Translations under genes and position numbers: made by a program
Shown: positions 1 through 11,238 of the stretch, piece after piece
How positions within the stretch are numbered: position 1 is the stretch's first letter
How the letters are laid out: each line of letters begins with the position of its first letter
Assembly (NCBI RefSeq): GCF_000182925.2
Contig: NC_026501.1
Span: 3,100,001 to 3,164,000, forward strand
DNA from: Neurospora crassa OR74A
Taxonomy: Eukaryota > Ascomycota > Sordariomycetes > Sordariales > Sordariaceae
Reading direction: 5' to 3'
DNA length: 64,000 nt
Notes under the pieces: generated by a model
What the model was told of the DNA's origin: nothing
Database searches by the model: none
Seen by the model: only the letters and a program-made list of their open reading frames with translations

Positions 1-1474
1 TTGAGGGACATGGTGAAAGTGATGCTTCGGATTTGCCCGGTATGATTAGGTTGGTGCTGTAGACAGCCTTGAGGTTCAGGGTGTGAATGGATGGCGAGAT
101 CTCGCTCAGTTCCGTGAGACCCGAGACAGGAGAGCGACAGTAGATGACAAGTCGAGTTGCGTCGAGGGCGACCAGTGAAGAGAGGAAATGAATCACTGCC
201 ACATGTGTATAAACGAGCAACAGGTGGAATTGGTAGTGTTCGAAAAGCAGAGCGTGCAGCTAATGAAGACCAGAGAGCGGCGGGATCTGGTGATGTGGGA
301 GTCTGTCTGGTGTTCCACTCCGCATATCCATCTTCATATTCTCAGAGGGCTAAAAGCTACGTGTGGATGCCTCGGTTGTGGAGTCGCCATCAACAGGAAC
401 AAGGGAACCTGTTAAGGCTCCCGGCCGGCCCACCCCCGCAAACCCTCCAACTCGACGGCCACAGCGCTATCAAACGCATGCTGACAGGACCCGAACGTGC
501 CCCGCCTCTGTCGGTGCTCCTACCGACGCGGTTACCTCTCGGTCAACGAACGTTAACGTCACAACCTAAAGTGGAAGGCCAACAGCTGTGGTGTAAGAAA
601 GGTGATCAATCGTGAGTTACCCGTTTCAAGTCTTGTTTATGAGCGTTCTCATCTTTTGGCTTCTCGAACCACCATACTGTCTTTGCTGTGGCCATTCGAA
701 TCTTCCTTCTTAGACATCATTCGACAGTCTGTCTTTGTCACATGTTGAAACGGCATGAGCCATGGTACCTTTACTCGAGCTTACAGCTACATGAACGACT
801 AAGGAACGCTGGGGGCTGGTAGAAGACACACTCCCTTAAGAAAAACCCGCTACATGATAGTACAGCAGATTATTTCACAAGCCTTACAACGAGCATCTTA
901 TGCCTGGTCTGGTTGAATGATATGATGGAATTGGGATATTTGGTGTTGAAGTTGTGGACAACACCGAATCCCGGCAGCGCCAAGACCGCTTCCGTGTGGT
1001 CAGTGCTGTTCCTTGCAGATTGTGCACGAGCCATGTGCTAAACGTCAAGGGACGAGTGACAGGCCAAGCTCGCAAGGCAAAGTCCCGAAACCGCGTCTGC
1101 GGCGGTCTCTGTGTTGGAGGCTACCACTTCCAGAACCTCCAAGCTTTTGTTCCATCATAGTCGATATCTAGTGTATTCCGTCAGCCTTGCTCTCCCGTCA
1201 CGACGTCTCCCCACAAAACCAAGTATCACCTTCGACACGATCCCTACACCAACATTCTTGCTGTCGATTTTCGCATCTCGCCCTCACTGTCATTTTCGTC
1301 CCGACACGCGACTTCAATTGCCCAAGTCTCGACAGCACTGCCGCCGCCGTCGCACCCCTCGACACGACAGCCGCGCGAAGGCATCCCGAGGCGCATAACC
1401 TCTCCAGGGCATCGTCTTATCGACGCCCACTTTCAGCCGACGACACCCCGATCCCACAGTACTAACCCGCCACA
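1..1474. other. intergenic and 5' leader region of rpb7
   Basis: No gene could be supported here. The open frames are short, lack family resemblance and overlap on several strands. From about 1160 to 1474 the plus strand becomes C/T-rich with CGCC and TCGAC clusters, as expected for the promoter and 5' leader of the rpb7 gene that starts at 1475. Confidence 0.6.
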
Positions 1475-2201
1475 ATGTTTTTCCTCCATAACCTCGAGCG
1501 GCGGGTTACCCTGCATCCATCCTATTTCGGCAGGAACATGCACGAACTTGTCACGACCAAATTGGTCAAGGACGTGGAAGGGACGTGTGCCGGTGATTAC
1601 TACATCATTGCCATCATGGATGCGTTCGACGTTAGCGAGGGCCGCATCCTCCCCGGAAACGGCCTGGCCGAGTTCACTGTGAAGTACCGTGCTGTGGTTT
1701 GGAGGCCGTTCAAAGGCGAAGTGGTTCGTTACAGCGAAGATTCTCGGTGGTGTTCTCTCCGTTCGGATGGTCTAACGAGGAGTCCCTACAGGTGGATGCT
1801 ATTGTCTTTTCCATCAATCCTCACGGCTTCTTCTGCCAAGCTGGCCCGCTCTCCATCTTCGTTTCATCTCACGTACGATGACGCCTACGGTCTTTTTGGA
1901 TACGCACATACGATGCCCTCGAACTTCGATCGCTGACAAGAGAACTATAGCTGATGCCCGAAGAAATCCACTTCGACCCCAACGCGACGCCTCCTCAGTT
2001 TACCAATAACGCTGATATGGTCATTGAGCCCGGTACGCACGTGCGCGTCAAGATTGGTGGCTTAAGAACGGAATTGGGTGAGATGTATGCCATTGGCAGC
2101 ATCAACGGAGATTTCCTTGGGTGAGTTTCCACGTCTTAGCGGCGTGGTTGTGCTGTTTGTTATTAACCAGTTTCTTCCTTTCCAGGTGTCTGCAAGCATA
2201 A
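1475..2201 (+). CDS. rpb7: RNA polymerase II subunit RPB7
   Basis: RPB7 pairs with RPB4 to form the stalk of RNA polymerase II, binding nascent RNA and linking transcription to mRNA fate. Four exons join in frame: 1475-1723, 1792-1872, 1951-2120 and 2186-2201, giving 171 aa, the usual family length. The start [19 protein letters not shown] is the conserved N-terminal tip (RNP-like) domain, and exon 3 carries the C-terminal OB/S1-like part ([20 protein letters not shown]). Introns are 68, 78 and 65 bases. A TCTAAC-type branch point lies in the first and CTGAC in the second. The ATG sits in the context ACAATG. Exon ends were chosen because the joined protein [17 protein letters not shown] reads through as in the family. 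Nothing is missing. The last exon encodes only five residues. Confidence 0.97.
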
Positions 2202-5200
2202 GGGACTTGCAAGATGCAAGAAGGTCATTCCCAAACGAAGGGTTTGGACTCGCTCAACTACTACGAGGTACTCGCTCAACAGAATCCTAGTGAAGCCACG
2301 AGTTAGAGTATACCCTGGGTTTACATCAACAGTTCTGGTCGGCTGATGAAGCCTCTGGCCCGGTCAAGAAGCAAGTCTTCTGGGCAATGCTGAAAGCCAT
2401 CCGTATCGAGGGCCGTTTCAGGATCTCTGTGGCGGTTTATGAAGGATCATGTTTGCCCCTTAGCAGCGCGTGGGCGGCAATATGATCGAGCCCCTTGTTG
2501 TATTGCACGCGGGAGTGCGGCGGTAACACGCTCAAGGGCTTTCAAGGAGATGTCTCGTCCGAATGAGACTCAACGGGGTTGGTATTTTTGTCATGATTTG
2601 CTTGGGGTGCGTAAAACCTTTGTCTGTGGCGTTTTGAGGCATTATTGGGGCCACAAGCGGCGCCTGGAGTCTATTGACGGTTTTTTCTTTTTGAGGTATT
2701 TGCAGCATGCTTTCTGTGTTTGAGCGTGATTACTGGTATTTGGGTAACTGACATTATCGACGTATCTGCGACATGGAGGACATGTCGCTCTTAATACATG
2801 GGCACATGATGATGTCTTCAGAGTTTTGCGGGTACAATGCCTCAAGGTTCTCGGGTGCTTGGCTTAGACTGACCAACAAAAAACGACTGTCTGCGATACC
2901 ACAGAGGGCATCTCGCGCGATTGTACTTAGAGGGAATAATCCTTGTTCAGCTAAGGTGCTCAGTTACCATGAGCAAAGACAGTATAAGAGACACCGCAGC
3001 ACTCGCTTGGCTCATAAACTCGACTCCCCGGTCTATCTCCTGAACGTCTTGACTAGGAAGCATTCAGTCTCGGGCTATTATACCATGTGATGGTACCCAA
3101 CGAGGTGGGATGTTGTGATGGCTCAGTTGCCGTGGGGGGAAACCTCCCATTTCAAGCTGACAACTTGGTGCGTGCCCATCTACGATCCTCCCGCAACATT
3201 TACAAGGACCTTGAAGCACCATATCTCAATGGTTCCATAATCTTCAACGAAGCGCGGGGGTTACGCAGCAGTGAAGACGTGGGGAAAAGAATAAAACGAC
3301 AAGGGGGGAGGTTCATCCACTAAGTCGTCGAGTTGATACTATGCAGTAAACGTTTGGCCGGTGACCTGTCCATCGTGAGGCTACGATATCTCTTGACTTT
3401 GTGGAAGAATAGTATGGCCGAAATACGTCGGGCGAACTAGAGCAGAAGGGGGTAACAGTGGGGGCCAGATCGGTGTGAAGAAATCCCCAGAATGAAGTAA
3501 AGCGGAGGCGAGAAGTTGAATCGGGGTGTGGGCATCAAACACCAAAGAAAGAAGGCCAAAGTTGGAGGAGGATATCTGGACTTGTACCAAGTTGTCATCA
3601 TATCCATTTGGGGTTGAATCTGCTACCTATGCCGCTGGAGGTTCAGCTATAATCCCATTCCACCGACGCGGAGAGGCTTCCGTGCCGCTCTATTTCATCT
3701 CATGTTCCCTCTATCATAGAGGTATCTTTAAACATTGCTGCACTTGCTATGATTGTAATACAATAGGAAAGCCATCGACGTTGTGCTACCATCTCTTTTT
3801 GTGTTGTTGAAAAACTTTGGAGGATTCCGTGCCGGCAATGTCTCTTTGGCGCCTTTTAAGCTGTCATTGCTGTCAGGACCCGAAAGGAGGCTGTAGATCA
3901 TGCTGAGAGGTGGAAGGGAATTGAGAGTCGACTGCCGTGCTCAAGACAAACTTTTAGCACACAAAGTAGGTATGTTCGTCACTGATATTTTTTTTGACCA
4001 GTGGTCTAGGGGATCTTGAACACTGCCCGGTGTGATATTTGCATATATCTGGGCATGCACCTACACCCTATACCCTCAACTCCTTGTTTCGGTGTAATCA
4101 CATCATCCAGGACAGTCAGTGGTACAGTGTCAGTACGTCTTACCCAGCCTAGATCCTGCGTCCCCAACGGGAATAGCCTCAAAACCCCGGCGTAGAGTAG
4201 CAATTCGCCATCGATTTCTCCGAGAGGATGGCGCTTTCCCACTCACCCTAGCACTCGCGATTTGCCGTGCTTTTCCATCTGCATTGCCATCGACGACTTG
4301 GTCTTCCCTTTCCCCCTCGAATACCCATGCGGGTGTGGGGGTTCGCATTACATGGAGGATAGAGGGTCGATAAAACCCCCATTTAGGCTGCGAAGAAGAT
4401 GAAGGGCTGAAAACAGAAGAAAACGGGACACCACCTATAAATGGACAGTATATCACACTCGCCTGACCGCAAAGCGAGCTGGAGGGGACATGTATCGAGC
4501 AAACCCGCAGCAGCTTGTAAGGGGAGGCACAGCCATTGTCAATCCCGCCAACCAAGGCACGATGTCGTCAAACCCATTCCGATGGTCTTCGGCTTCCGGT
4601 TTCAGTTTCCATTTCATTTCTTTCGTTTCCGTTGCTTTTCAACCTCTTCACCCGGCTTCCGCTATTCCATAGAGGTACTGTTGGATTCTTCGTCCATGTA
4701 ACTGTCTTACCGGTGTGGAGTTATTCCGGAGCCGAAATGGTATTTCAATCGACGTCGGTTTTTCCTGCCATTTATCTATTACCACCTGGATACTTCTTGG
4801 GATCGATCCGGGCTCGAACGTGCAAAGTTTTACGCTGGGGAGAGCATTGCGGCGCCGGCGATGTTTCCGGTCTACTGCATCAGTATCGATCGAATCAAAT
4901 CGGAAACCTAGCACTCCTCATAGCCAGGGTCATGATCAGGGGTATCATCGATAAATCATAACCAGGGAAAGGGGAACATGACGACATAGAACAACAAGAT
5001 GAAAAAGTAAAGGCAATCGCCGAGCAGAGAATCCTAGTTACCATATTAAGCTCAAGATCAAGCACAAGCTCAAGATCAAGAATAAAAGTCACGATCCTCG
5101 TGACAACTCCAAAAAATGTCGGGCATTTCGAGATCAAGAAGCAAAGATTAGCACAAGCACGTGGAAGTGATACATCAGATTCACTGTACGTGATGCCCGA

Positions 5201-6117
5201 GACTCTCTAGATCCTAAAACACAGCGGCATATACTACAGGATTGCACTGTTCGCCATGTAAGTCCTTGGGAGATCACTTACCTTTTATTGTACAAGATCC
5301 CCCGACTTGAGTGAGTTGAACGAACCGCCTTCGCGGTCACGGTCCGTCCAGACCGGAAAGGGGGGAACACTATCACACCGCATTCACTTCAACTCTCTCT
5401 GGAGTTCACACCAAGCACAAGCACAAAAGCACAAAGCTCTAAGGCAAGCCGGAGAAGCCAAATACTACGAACCAACCTCACTGAGCCTGCCGATCCGCCA
5501 ACCAGGATCTCGGAATAGGCGGCATTGACAAGGATTCGATGTTGGGTTACTAGTACTCTCCCAAGTGCCGATACAGTGCGCTTATCACTGTCATATAGCC
5601 CTTACAATTCTATTCAACTATATCCCGACGTGATGCCCTCAACCTCGTCGAGGTGACTTGTCAGCCTGACTAGGAGCTGGTGGCTGGTGGCTGGTGGTGA
5701 GTGATCACTGACCGATTCTCGAGTACTGAGCACCAATATGATAGAAAGGTCAGAGTCAGGTGTCACACTCTCCCCCTTATCGCTCCAAACTTTGACGAAA
5801 ACGGGAAAGCTCTTTGAGATCAAAGCCCCGTCGTCCAGCCAGCCCTAGTACAACTTCTAGCCTATATACAAACGTGACCTTCAACCAAACTCGAACAAAA
5901 TTATGGGCAAAATAACGGTCCCTGGCCATGCGGGCGTCAGCAGTACACCTACACATAATACACGGCATCTAATCTGCCTGCCAAGCTGAATCACAATGGC
6001 CGCCTAGATAACTCTTGTTTCCTTCGTTTTCCCTCCTCTCCCAAGCAAGGTACACACAAAGAAGGAAAGAAAGATCTTTTTGATACATCACATCTCAGAT
6101 ATTACAGATTTCCGTTT
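2202..6117. other. 3.9 kb intergenic region, no recognisable gene
   Basis: This stretch separates rpb7 from the 3' end of the MFS transporter gene. Open frames are all below about 140 codons and show no family resemblance. A 12-base unit CTCAAGATCAAG occurs at 5051-5062 and again at 5069-5080, within a run of AAGCACAAG-like words. No terminal inverted repeats, transposase or reverse-transcriptase motifs were seen. An open stretch of about 63 codons at 2294-2485 looks faintly protein-like but has no start or recognised relative. Confidence 0.5.
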
Positions 6118-8008
6118 TCAGATCTTCCGTACCAAGATCCATTTGCCTCCGTGCATTACGAATCTCAGGCTAACCATGCAGGCAAGTCCAAAGACCAAGG
6201 TTCCTGCAAGGAAGGCCATGAGGGCCTTGGGCCCTTGTCGCGAGAGTATCGCTTCTGTGGCGGGGTTTCCCAGTAGTGTTGCAAAGCTGGAAAAGGTGTA
6301 TACGAAACCGAGCCAGGTGCCGATTGTTCTGGAGGTACAAAGACCACTAACGCATTGCACTGTCAAAGAGAAAAAGATGAGTGTCTGTAAGCTACCACCA
6401 TAAAATAACAAAAAAGTACTATGCATCGCAGAGAATGTATGCACTGGACTTACCGCCAAGAGGCACAAAGCTTCCAGTGCCAACTCCCATCAGCACAGTG
6501 ACGACAAACAAGGCTGAAACTGCCATTGCCCCAAAGGGCAACCAAACGACCAGAACCACGAGCAACGTGAAGACGTTCATGATTATGATAGTGTTCACTG
6601 GGCCCAGCTTTCGATCGGACAGCCATGAAGGTAGCGTTCTTCCCACAATAGCACCGCTGTTTGGTTTGGGTCAAGCAGCCGTTCTCAGGTTAGCCACAGT
6701 ACTTTTCCATGATATTAGCGGCAAGGGAGACTTCGACCAATCGGAATGCAGCACTTACATGTTGTAAGTCGTCATGAGGTAGAACTGTTTGTCGCCAAAG
6801 TTAGTAGACACGGCGTATGAGGGAATCGATCCCCACTGGCTGAACAAAACCATTTCATATGCTGCACAGCAATGATGGTTGTTTCGTTAGTTATGGTATG
6901 ATTCTCGGTTAAGAGAAAGAGAGACACGCCAAGCTGACCTTGGTTGGGGTGTCTAGTGTACTAAGTAATAGACTGGGGGACCTACCAAAGATGCTGAAGC
7001 TAACTAGCCAGAATTTCGGGGATATAATCATATCCCTGATCGCCGTAAAGTCCCAACTGTCTTCAGTCTCTGCGCCTGTTGGCTGTGACTCGTTCCGCTC
7101 AACAAGAAAATTCCCAATGGTCATGAAGGCCATTATGATGCCGGCAAGAATGAGAACGCCCGTCCTCCACTCATATCTATTGAAGAGCTCTTGGAGAACA
7201 AGGGAGAAAAAGATTCCTCCAACCGCAGAGCCAACTGTGACACACCCTGTGGCAAGACCTTCTCGTATCTTGAACCACTGGCTGACCACAGTGAACCCTA
7301 CCGTCGTGGGGGCAGCTGTCGAGTGGGAGGGCGTTAGCGGGCATTGTGAAGCAGCAGGTGGTCAGACCCCCAAGATTGAAGAAGAAGAGTACATACCGCA
7401 TGATATGCCCGCCACTACAAAGCAGGCCATGAACTGACCATAAGTGGTTGAGAAAGCCAAGCCAACGAAGGAAGCAACGTAGATCGTACTGCCTACCAGT
7501 AAGAGTGAACGCGGCCCAAAGCGATCGAAGAGGATCCCGCATGGTGCGGCAAAGAAGCAGTCGAGAAAACCAAAGACAGAGATGATCCATGAAATGTCGC
7601 TCTTTGAGTATTCGCGAAGCTGATGTTGCTCCCATTCGGTCTGAAAGAGCCCGATGCTGCTGAGTAGCCCGTAGGAGGGAACAATCAGGCAAAAACACCC
7701 GATCACGACGAGCCAGGGTCTCCAGCCATGGTCGAGGTTGGCGACGGTCTTTTCCTCGTTCGCTTGACTGCTTGCATGGGTGCTTCCGTCTTGAGTGCTC
7801 GGGATCCAGGGACCCGGTTCTTGGTTCGCGATCGTTGGTACTGCGCCACGGGGAGCCAAGATGTCCGGGGTAGGTAGTCTGAATCGAGTTGCCGAGGATG
7901 TGGTCAGATATCACATTTCAACCAGACCTTTCCCTTTCACAAATGTGGGACCTCGACGAAGACAACGCCAAAGTCTTACTCACTCTGAATTGAAGTCATA
8001 TCGGGCAT
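6118..8008 (-). CDS. MFS transporter, monocarboxylate (MCT) type
   Basis: Predicted membrane transporter of the major facilitator superfamily resembling fungal monocarboxylate permeases; the substrate cannot be read from sequence. Six exons on the minus strand join in frame: 8008-7980, 7878-7397, 7315-6986, 6861-6759, 6656-6454 and 6359-6118, giving 462 aa. A polar N-terminus of about 55 residues precedes the first membrane helix (WLVVIGCFCLIVPSYGLLSS). The loop GILFDRFGPRSLLL matches the MFS signature between helices 2 and 3. Late segments include GAIVGRTLPSWLSDRKLGP and GTWLGFVYTFSSFATLLGNP, typical of the MCT branch. No in-frame ATG exists in the large first exon. The start was therefore placed in a 29-base upstream exon (MPDMTSIQS), joined by a GTAAGA donor and a CAG acceptor with CTGAC upstream. 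The gene is divergent from the lysine aminomutase gene. Confidence 0.85.
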
Positions 8009-9340
8009 CAACCTTCGAGGTTGCACCCTTCTGAGAGGACCAGTTGAAGCCCAACATTGCTGTAGGAGTACAAAGACTCTTTACTGAAGGCCTCGTCTGC
8101 TGATGTCGAGATGATGCCGTGTCGTTTGTGCGGTATTGTCGAGTGTTGTCTTCTGAAATCTTTACAGGCCGTGCACTCAAGGACGAGAGTCGCTTGGCCG
8201 GTCAGTATTTGCTTTCCGAGAACACTTGCTGAACAAGGGGCAGTCGGGAGACATAGAATAGAGGTAAGAGCAGCCATTGCCTGGGTTTCGCCCAAGCTAA
8301 CGCTTGGAAGAAAGGAAAGTCGGAAGAAACGAAGATGAAGTTTACCTGAGTCAACATACCAATCTGGCCCTCAATATTGAGTTTCGTCGGCGGTTTTTGA
8401 CAGTCCTCCGTGCTATTCCAGTAAGATTGATTGCGTTCTGACCAAGACCCCGAGATGATAGGACATGATGGCGATGATGGTGATCTTATGGAATTCTTAG
8501 AGTACTTCATGTCTGTATCAAGCCACCATGTTTGACTGTATGAAAACTTGGCTGAATTTCCCCGTCAGGGTACAAAGCACCCCCCGGAAAATCGGCAAAC
8601 ATCAAATGTAAGCGAGTGACTGGTTACCGGCACTTCGGGCGCGTTCGAGGATTAGTCAAGGATAAAACGCAGATTCTTGATCTTTGTTGCAGAAGCAAGA
8701 AGATTTTGGCCTCCCCACCTCTCGCACGGAGTTGATAACCTCTTCGTGGCTCAGACCCTGGAAAGACACCAGAATGAATCCTTGATACCGCCAGACGCCT
8801 CTACACGTAGCTGACTGGGTGGTGGGTCTAGGGACACACGTGAATAGTCTCGACTTAGAGCGTCAAGAGATTGGTGACCGGTCTCCCTCGTGATTCATAA
8901 CCTTGAGCCAGGAAATTTTCAGTACAGCCTGGGAGTGAGACGAATTCCAATCTCCTGATCTCAAACCTGACTTTGCCGCAAGGTGACAGGGCTTTGTTGG
9001 TGGTAGATTACAGAACTGGAAGTGGCTGATCGAGAGTGAATGGAAGTACGTGATCATCAACCTTCGCACCCCTGCCCATTCACTTCATCAAGTTCGAGGA
9101 AGAATTTCGAAGGCAACTTAGAAATCCGAAGATCCAGGAGCAGTCACCATGTACCTCGTAGTCATCTTCTTCATTGTTCCTCGAACATAAAAGCGGAGTG
9201 TCCACCGCCTCCAGCAATCCAATTTCAACTTTCGAGTATCGGTTCTTCAGCACGGGGGCCATTTCTGCTTGGTGTTTTCAACCAAACGAGTTCAACGCAA
9301 CCCTCACCTCCTCGCTTTGCCAATCATAATCCAATACACA
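7860..9340. promoter_or_regulatory. shared divergent promoter region of transporter and aminomutase
   Basis: The two start codons (8008 minus, 9341 plus) are 1.33 kb apart and face away from each other, so this region must hold both promoters. On the minus strand, a possible spliced reading frame (8510-8346 joined to 8280-8008) ends exactly at the transporter start. Otherwise only short frames are present. No specific operator could be identified. Confidence 0.45.
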
Positions 9341-11238
9341 ATGCTTTCCAGAGCCATTCGACCCAACCGGGCCATTCGTGGCCCAGTATTTCAACCCAAC
9401 CCCGTCTCATCGCGAAGGACCGGTTCCTCTCTACGTCTGCAAGCCCAGGTAGCCGATGTCAGCAAAGGCATCGACACGGATGGCTGTTCTCTCCCGGCCT
9501 TCATCGGCAACCCCAACGTCCAGAGCGAGCCGTCTGTTGTCGGACCGATCGGCACCCCGCCGTATGATTCCCCCGGTGCCGCCAAACTCGAGAACGTTCT
9601 CGCAAATACTGTCTCTTTTGAGCTTCAGAGTGGCCGCGATGAGTTTTGGCGCAAAGTGCCTTATTGGGCAGATGTGACAGCCAAGGACTTCCTGTCGTAT
9701 CGCTGGAGTGTAAGTGAGATATGATATGCCCTGTCCCCAGCTACAAGTGCTAGCTACCCACGATTCTTCGTTGCATTCATCGGTTTGGGATATCGTCCTG
9801 CTAACCTCCATGATTTGGCAGGTCGCCAATACCGTACAGGGCACAGTCAAGCTCTTCAAGTTCTTGCAAACTGTCGTCCCAGAAGAGGTGCCTGTGGACA
9901 AGCTCGGCATGCAGATGCAGTCCCGTGACGAATTCATCAAAGACGTCCTCGATGGTGTGGCTGCTGCAACGATGGCAATCCGAATGACGTGAGCACTAGT
10001 GTAGCCCTTGCTTATCACGAATCTCTTCTTCGTATCAAGCTAACCATGCGTATGGCAGACCATACATCCTGAGCCGCATCAACTGGCTAGATCCTCGCCA
10101 TGACCCCATCGCCCGGCAGTTCTTGCCAATGAAGTCGATCATGCTTCCCGACCATCCGAAGCTCACACTTGACTCGCTCCACGAGACTGCCGACTCGCCC
10201 GTCAAGGGTCTAGTACATCGGTACACAGACAAAGCACTGTTTCTGCGTAGGTTTTCCCTTGCGTCGTGCCGCCCCCGCCAATAACGCCCATTCTGATGGT
10301 GAATTTGGACAGCGACTTCGGTTTGTCCCACATATTGCATGTTTTGCACCCGCTCTTACGCGGTTGGAGCCGATACAAATACCGTAACGAAGGCATCCCT
10401 GAAGCCGACCCGCAGACGTTGGGAGGAGGCTTTTGCCTACATTGAGAGCCGACCGGAACTCCAGGATATTGTAGTGTCTGGCGGTGACTCATACTACCTC
10501 CAGCCGGAGCAGCTGACTCTCATCGGCGAGCGCTTGATTAGCCTACCCAACATCAAGCGGTTCCGCTTTGCTTCCAAGGGATTAGCTGTAGCTCCGACTC
10601 GAATTCTGGATGAGTCCGATGGCTGGGTGAATGCCCTCATTGATATCTCCAACAAAGCCAAGAAGGCCGGAAAGTCGATGGCGTTGCACACTCACTTCAA
10701 CAGCCCTAATGAGATCTCGTGGATTAGCTCGGATGCTTCCCAGAAGCTCTTTGAGAATGGTGTCATGGTTCGTAATCAGACCGTCTTGCTTCGCGGCGTC
10801 AACGATGATTACGAGACCATGTCAACCCTCATCCGCCAGCTAGCCGACAACAATATTACACCTGTAAGTCACCCCTGCAATCAACATTTCGTGAGTGCTA
10901 GCTTCTAACGTCAAAGTCAGTACTACGTTTACCAGTGTGATTTGGTTGAGAGGGTGGAGCACCTTCGCACACCCTTGCAAACCATTCTGGACCTAGAGGC
11001 CAAGATCCGCGGGTCAATTGCAGGTTTCATGACTCCCTCTTTTGTTGTCGACCTTCCTGGTGGAGGGGGGAAGCGGCTTGCATGCTCCTATCAGAGCTAC
11101 GACCGTGACACGGGCGTGTCAACCTTTGTGGCCCCCGCCGTCACGGGTCGGGACAAAGCCGACAAGGTCTATGAGTACTATGACCCGGTTGACATGCTCC
11201 CGGAAGCCTCGCGAGGGGTATACAAATCCTCAATATAA
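9341..11238 (+). CDS. L-lysine 2,3-aminomutase (KamA family, radical SAM/PLP), probably mitochondrial
   Basis: Predicted to move the alpha-amino group of L-lysine to C3, giving beta-lysine, using a [4Fe-4S] cluster, S-adenosylmethionine and PLP. Five exons (9341-9709, 9822-9988, 10059-10246, 10313-10863, 10921-11238) give 530 aa. Seen: an Arg-rich N-terminus (MLSRAIRPNRAIRG) like a mitochondrial leader; the radical-SAM motif CPTYCMFC at 246-253 followed by TR; SGGD at 297-300; YQCDL with Asp432; and FVVDLPGGGGK with Asp469 and PLP-binding Lys476. In the Clostridium enzyme the two aspartates hold the lysine side-chain amine, so lysine specificity is inferred. The C-terminal CxCxxC zinc motif of the clostridial enzyme is not seen. 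The protein is about 110 residues longer than bacterial relatives, mostly at the N-terminus. The likely alternative is another aminomutase of this family with a related substrate. Confidence 0.92.

Noticed and set aside
2294-2485. About 63 open codons downstream of rpb7 with protein-like composition
   Set aside because: It has no start codon, no recognised relative and no splice link to rpb7, whose conserved C-terminus is already complete at 2201.
9431-10018. 195-codon minus-strand frame over aminomutase exons 1-2
   Set aside because: It crosses exons and an intron of a confidently identified gene on the other strand and has no recognised similarity.
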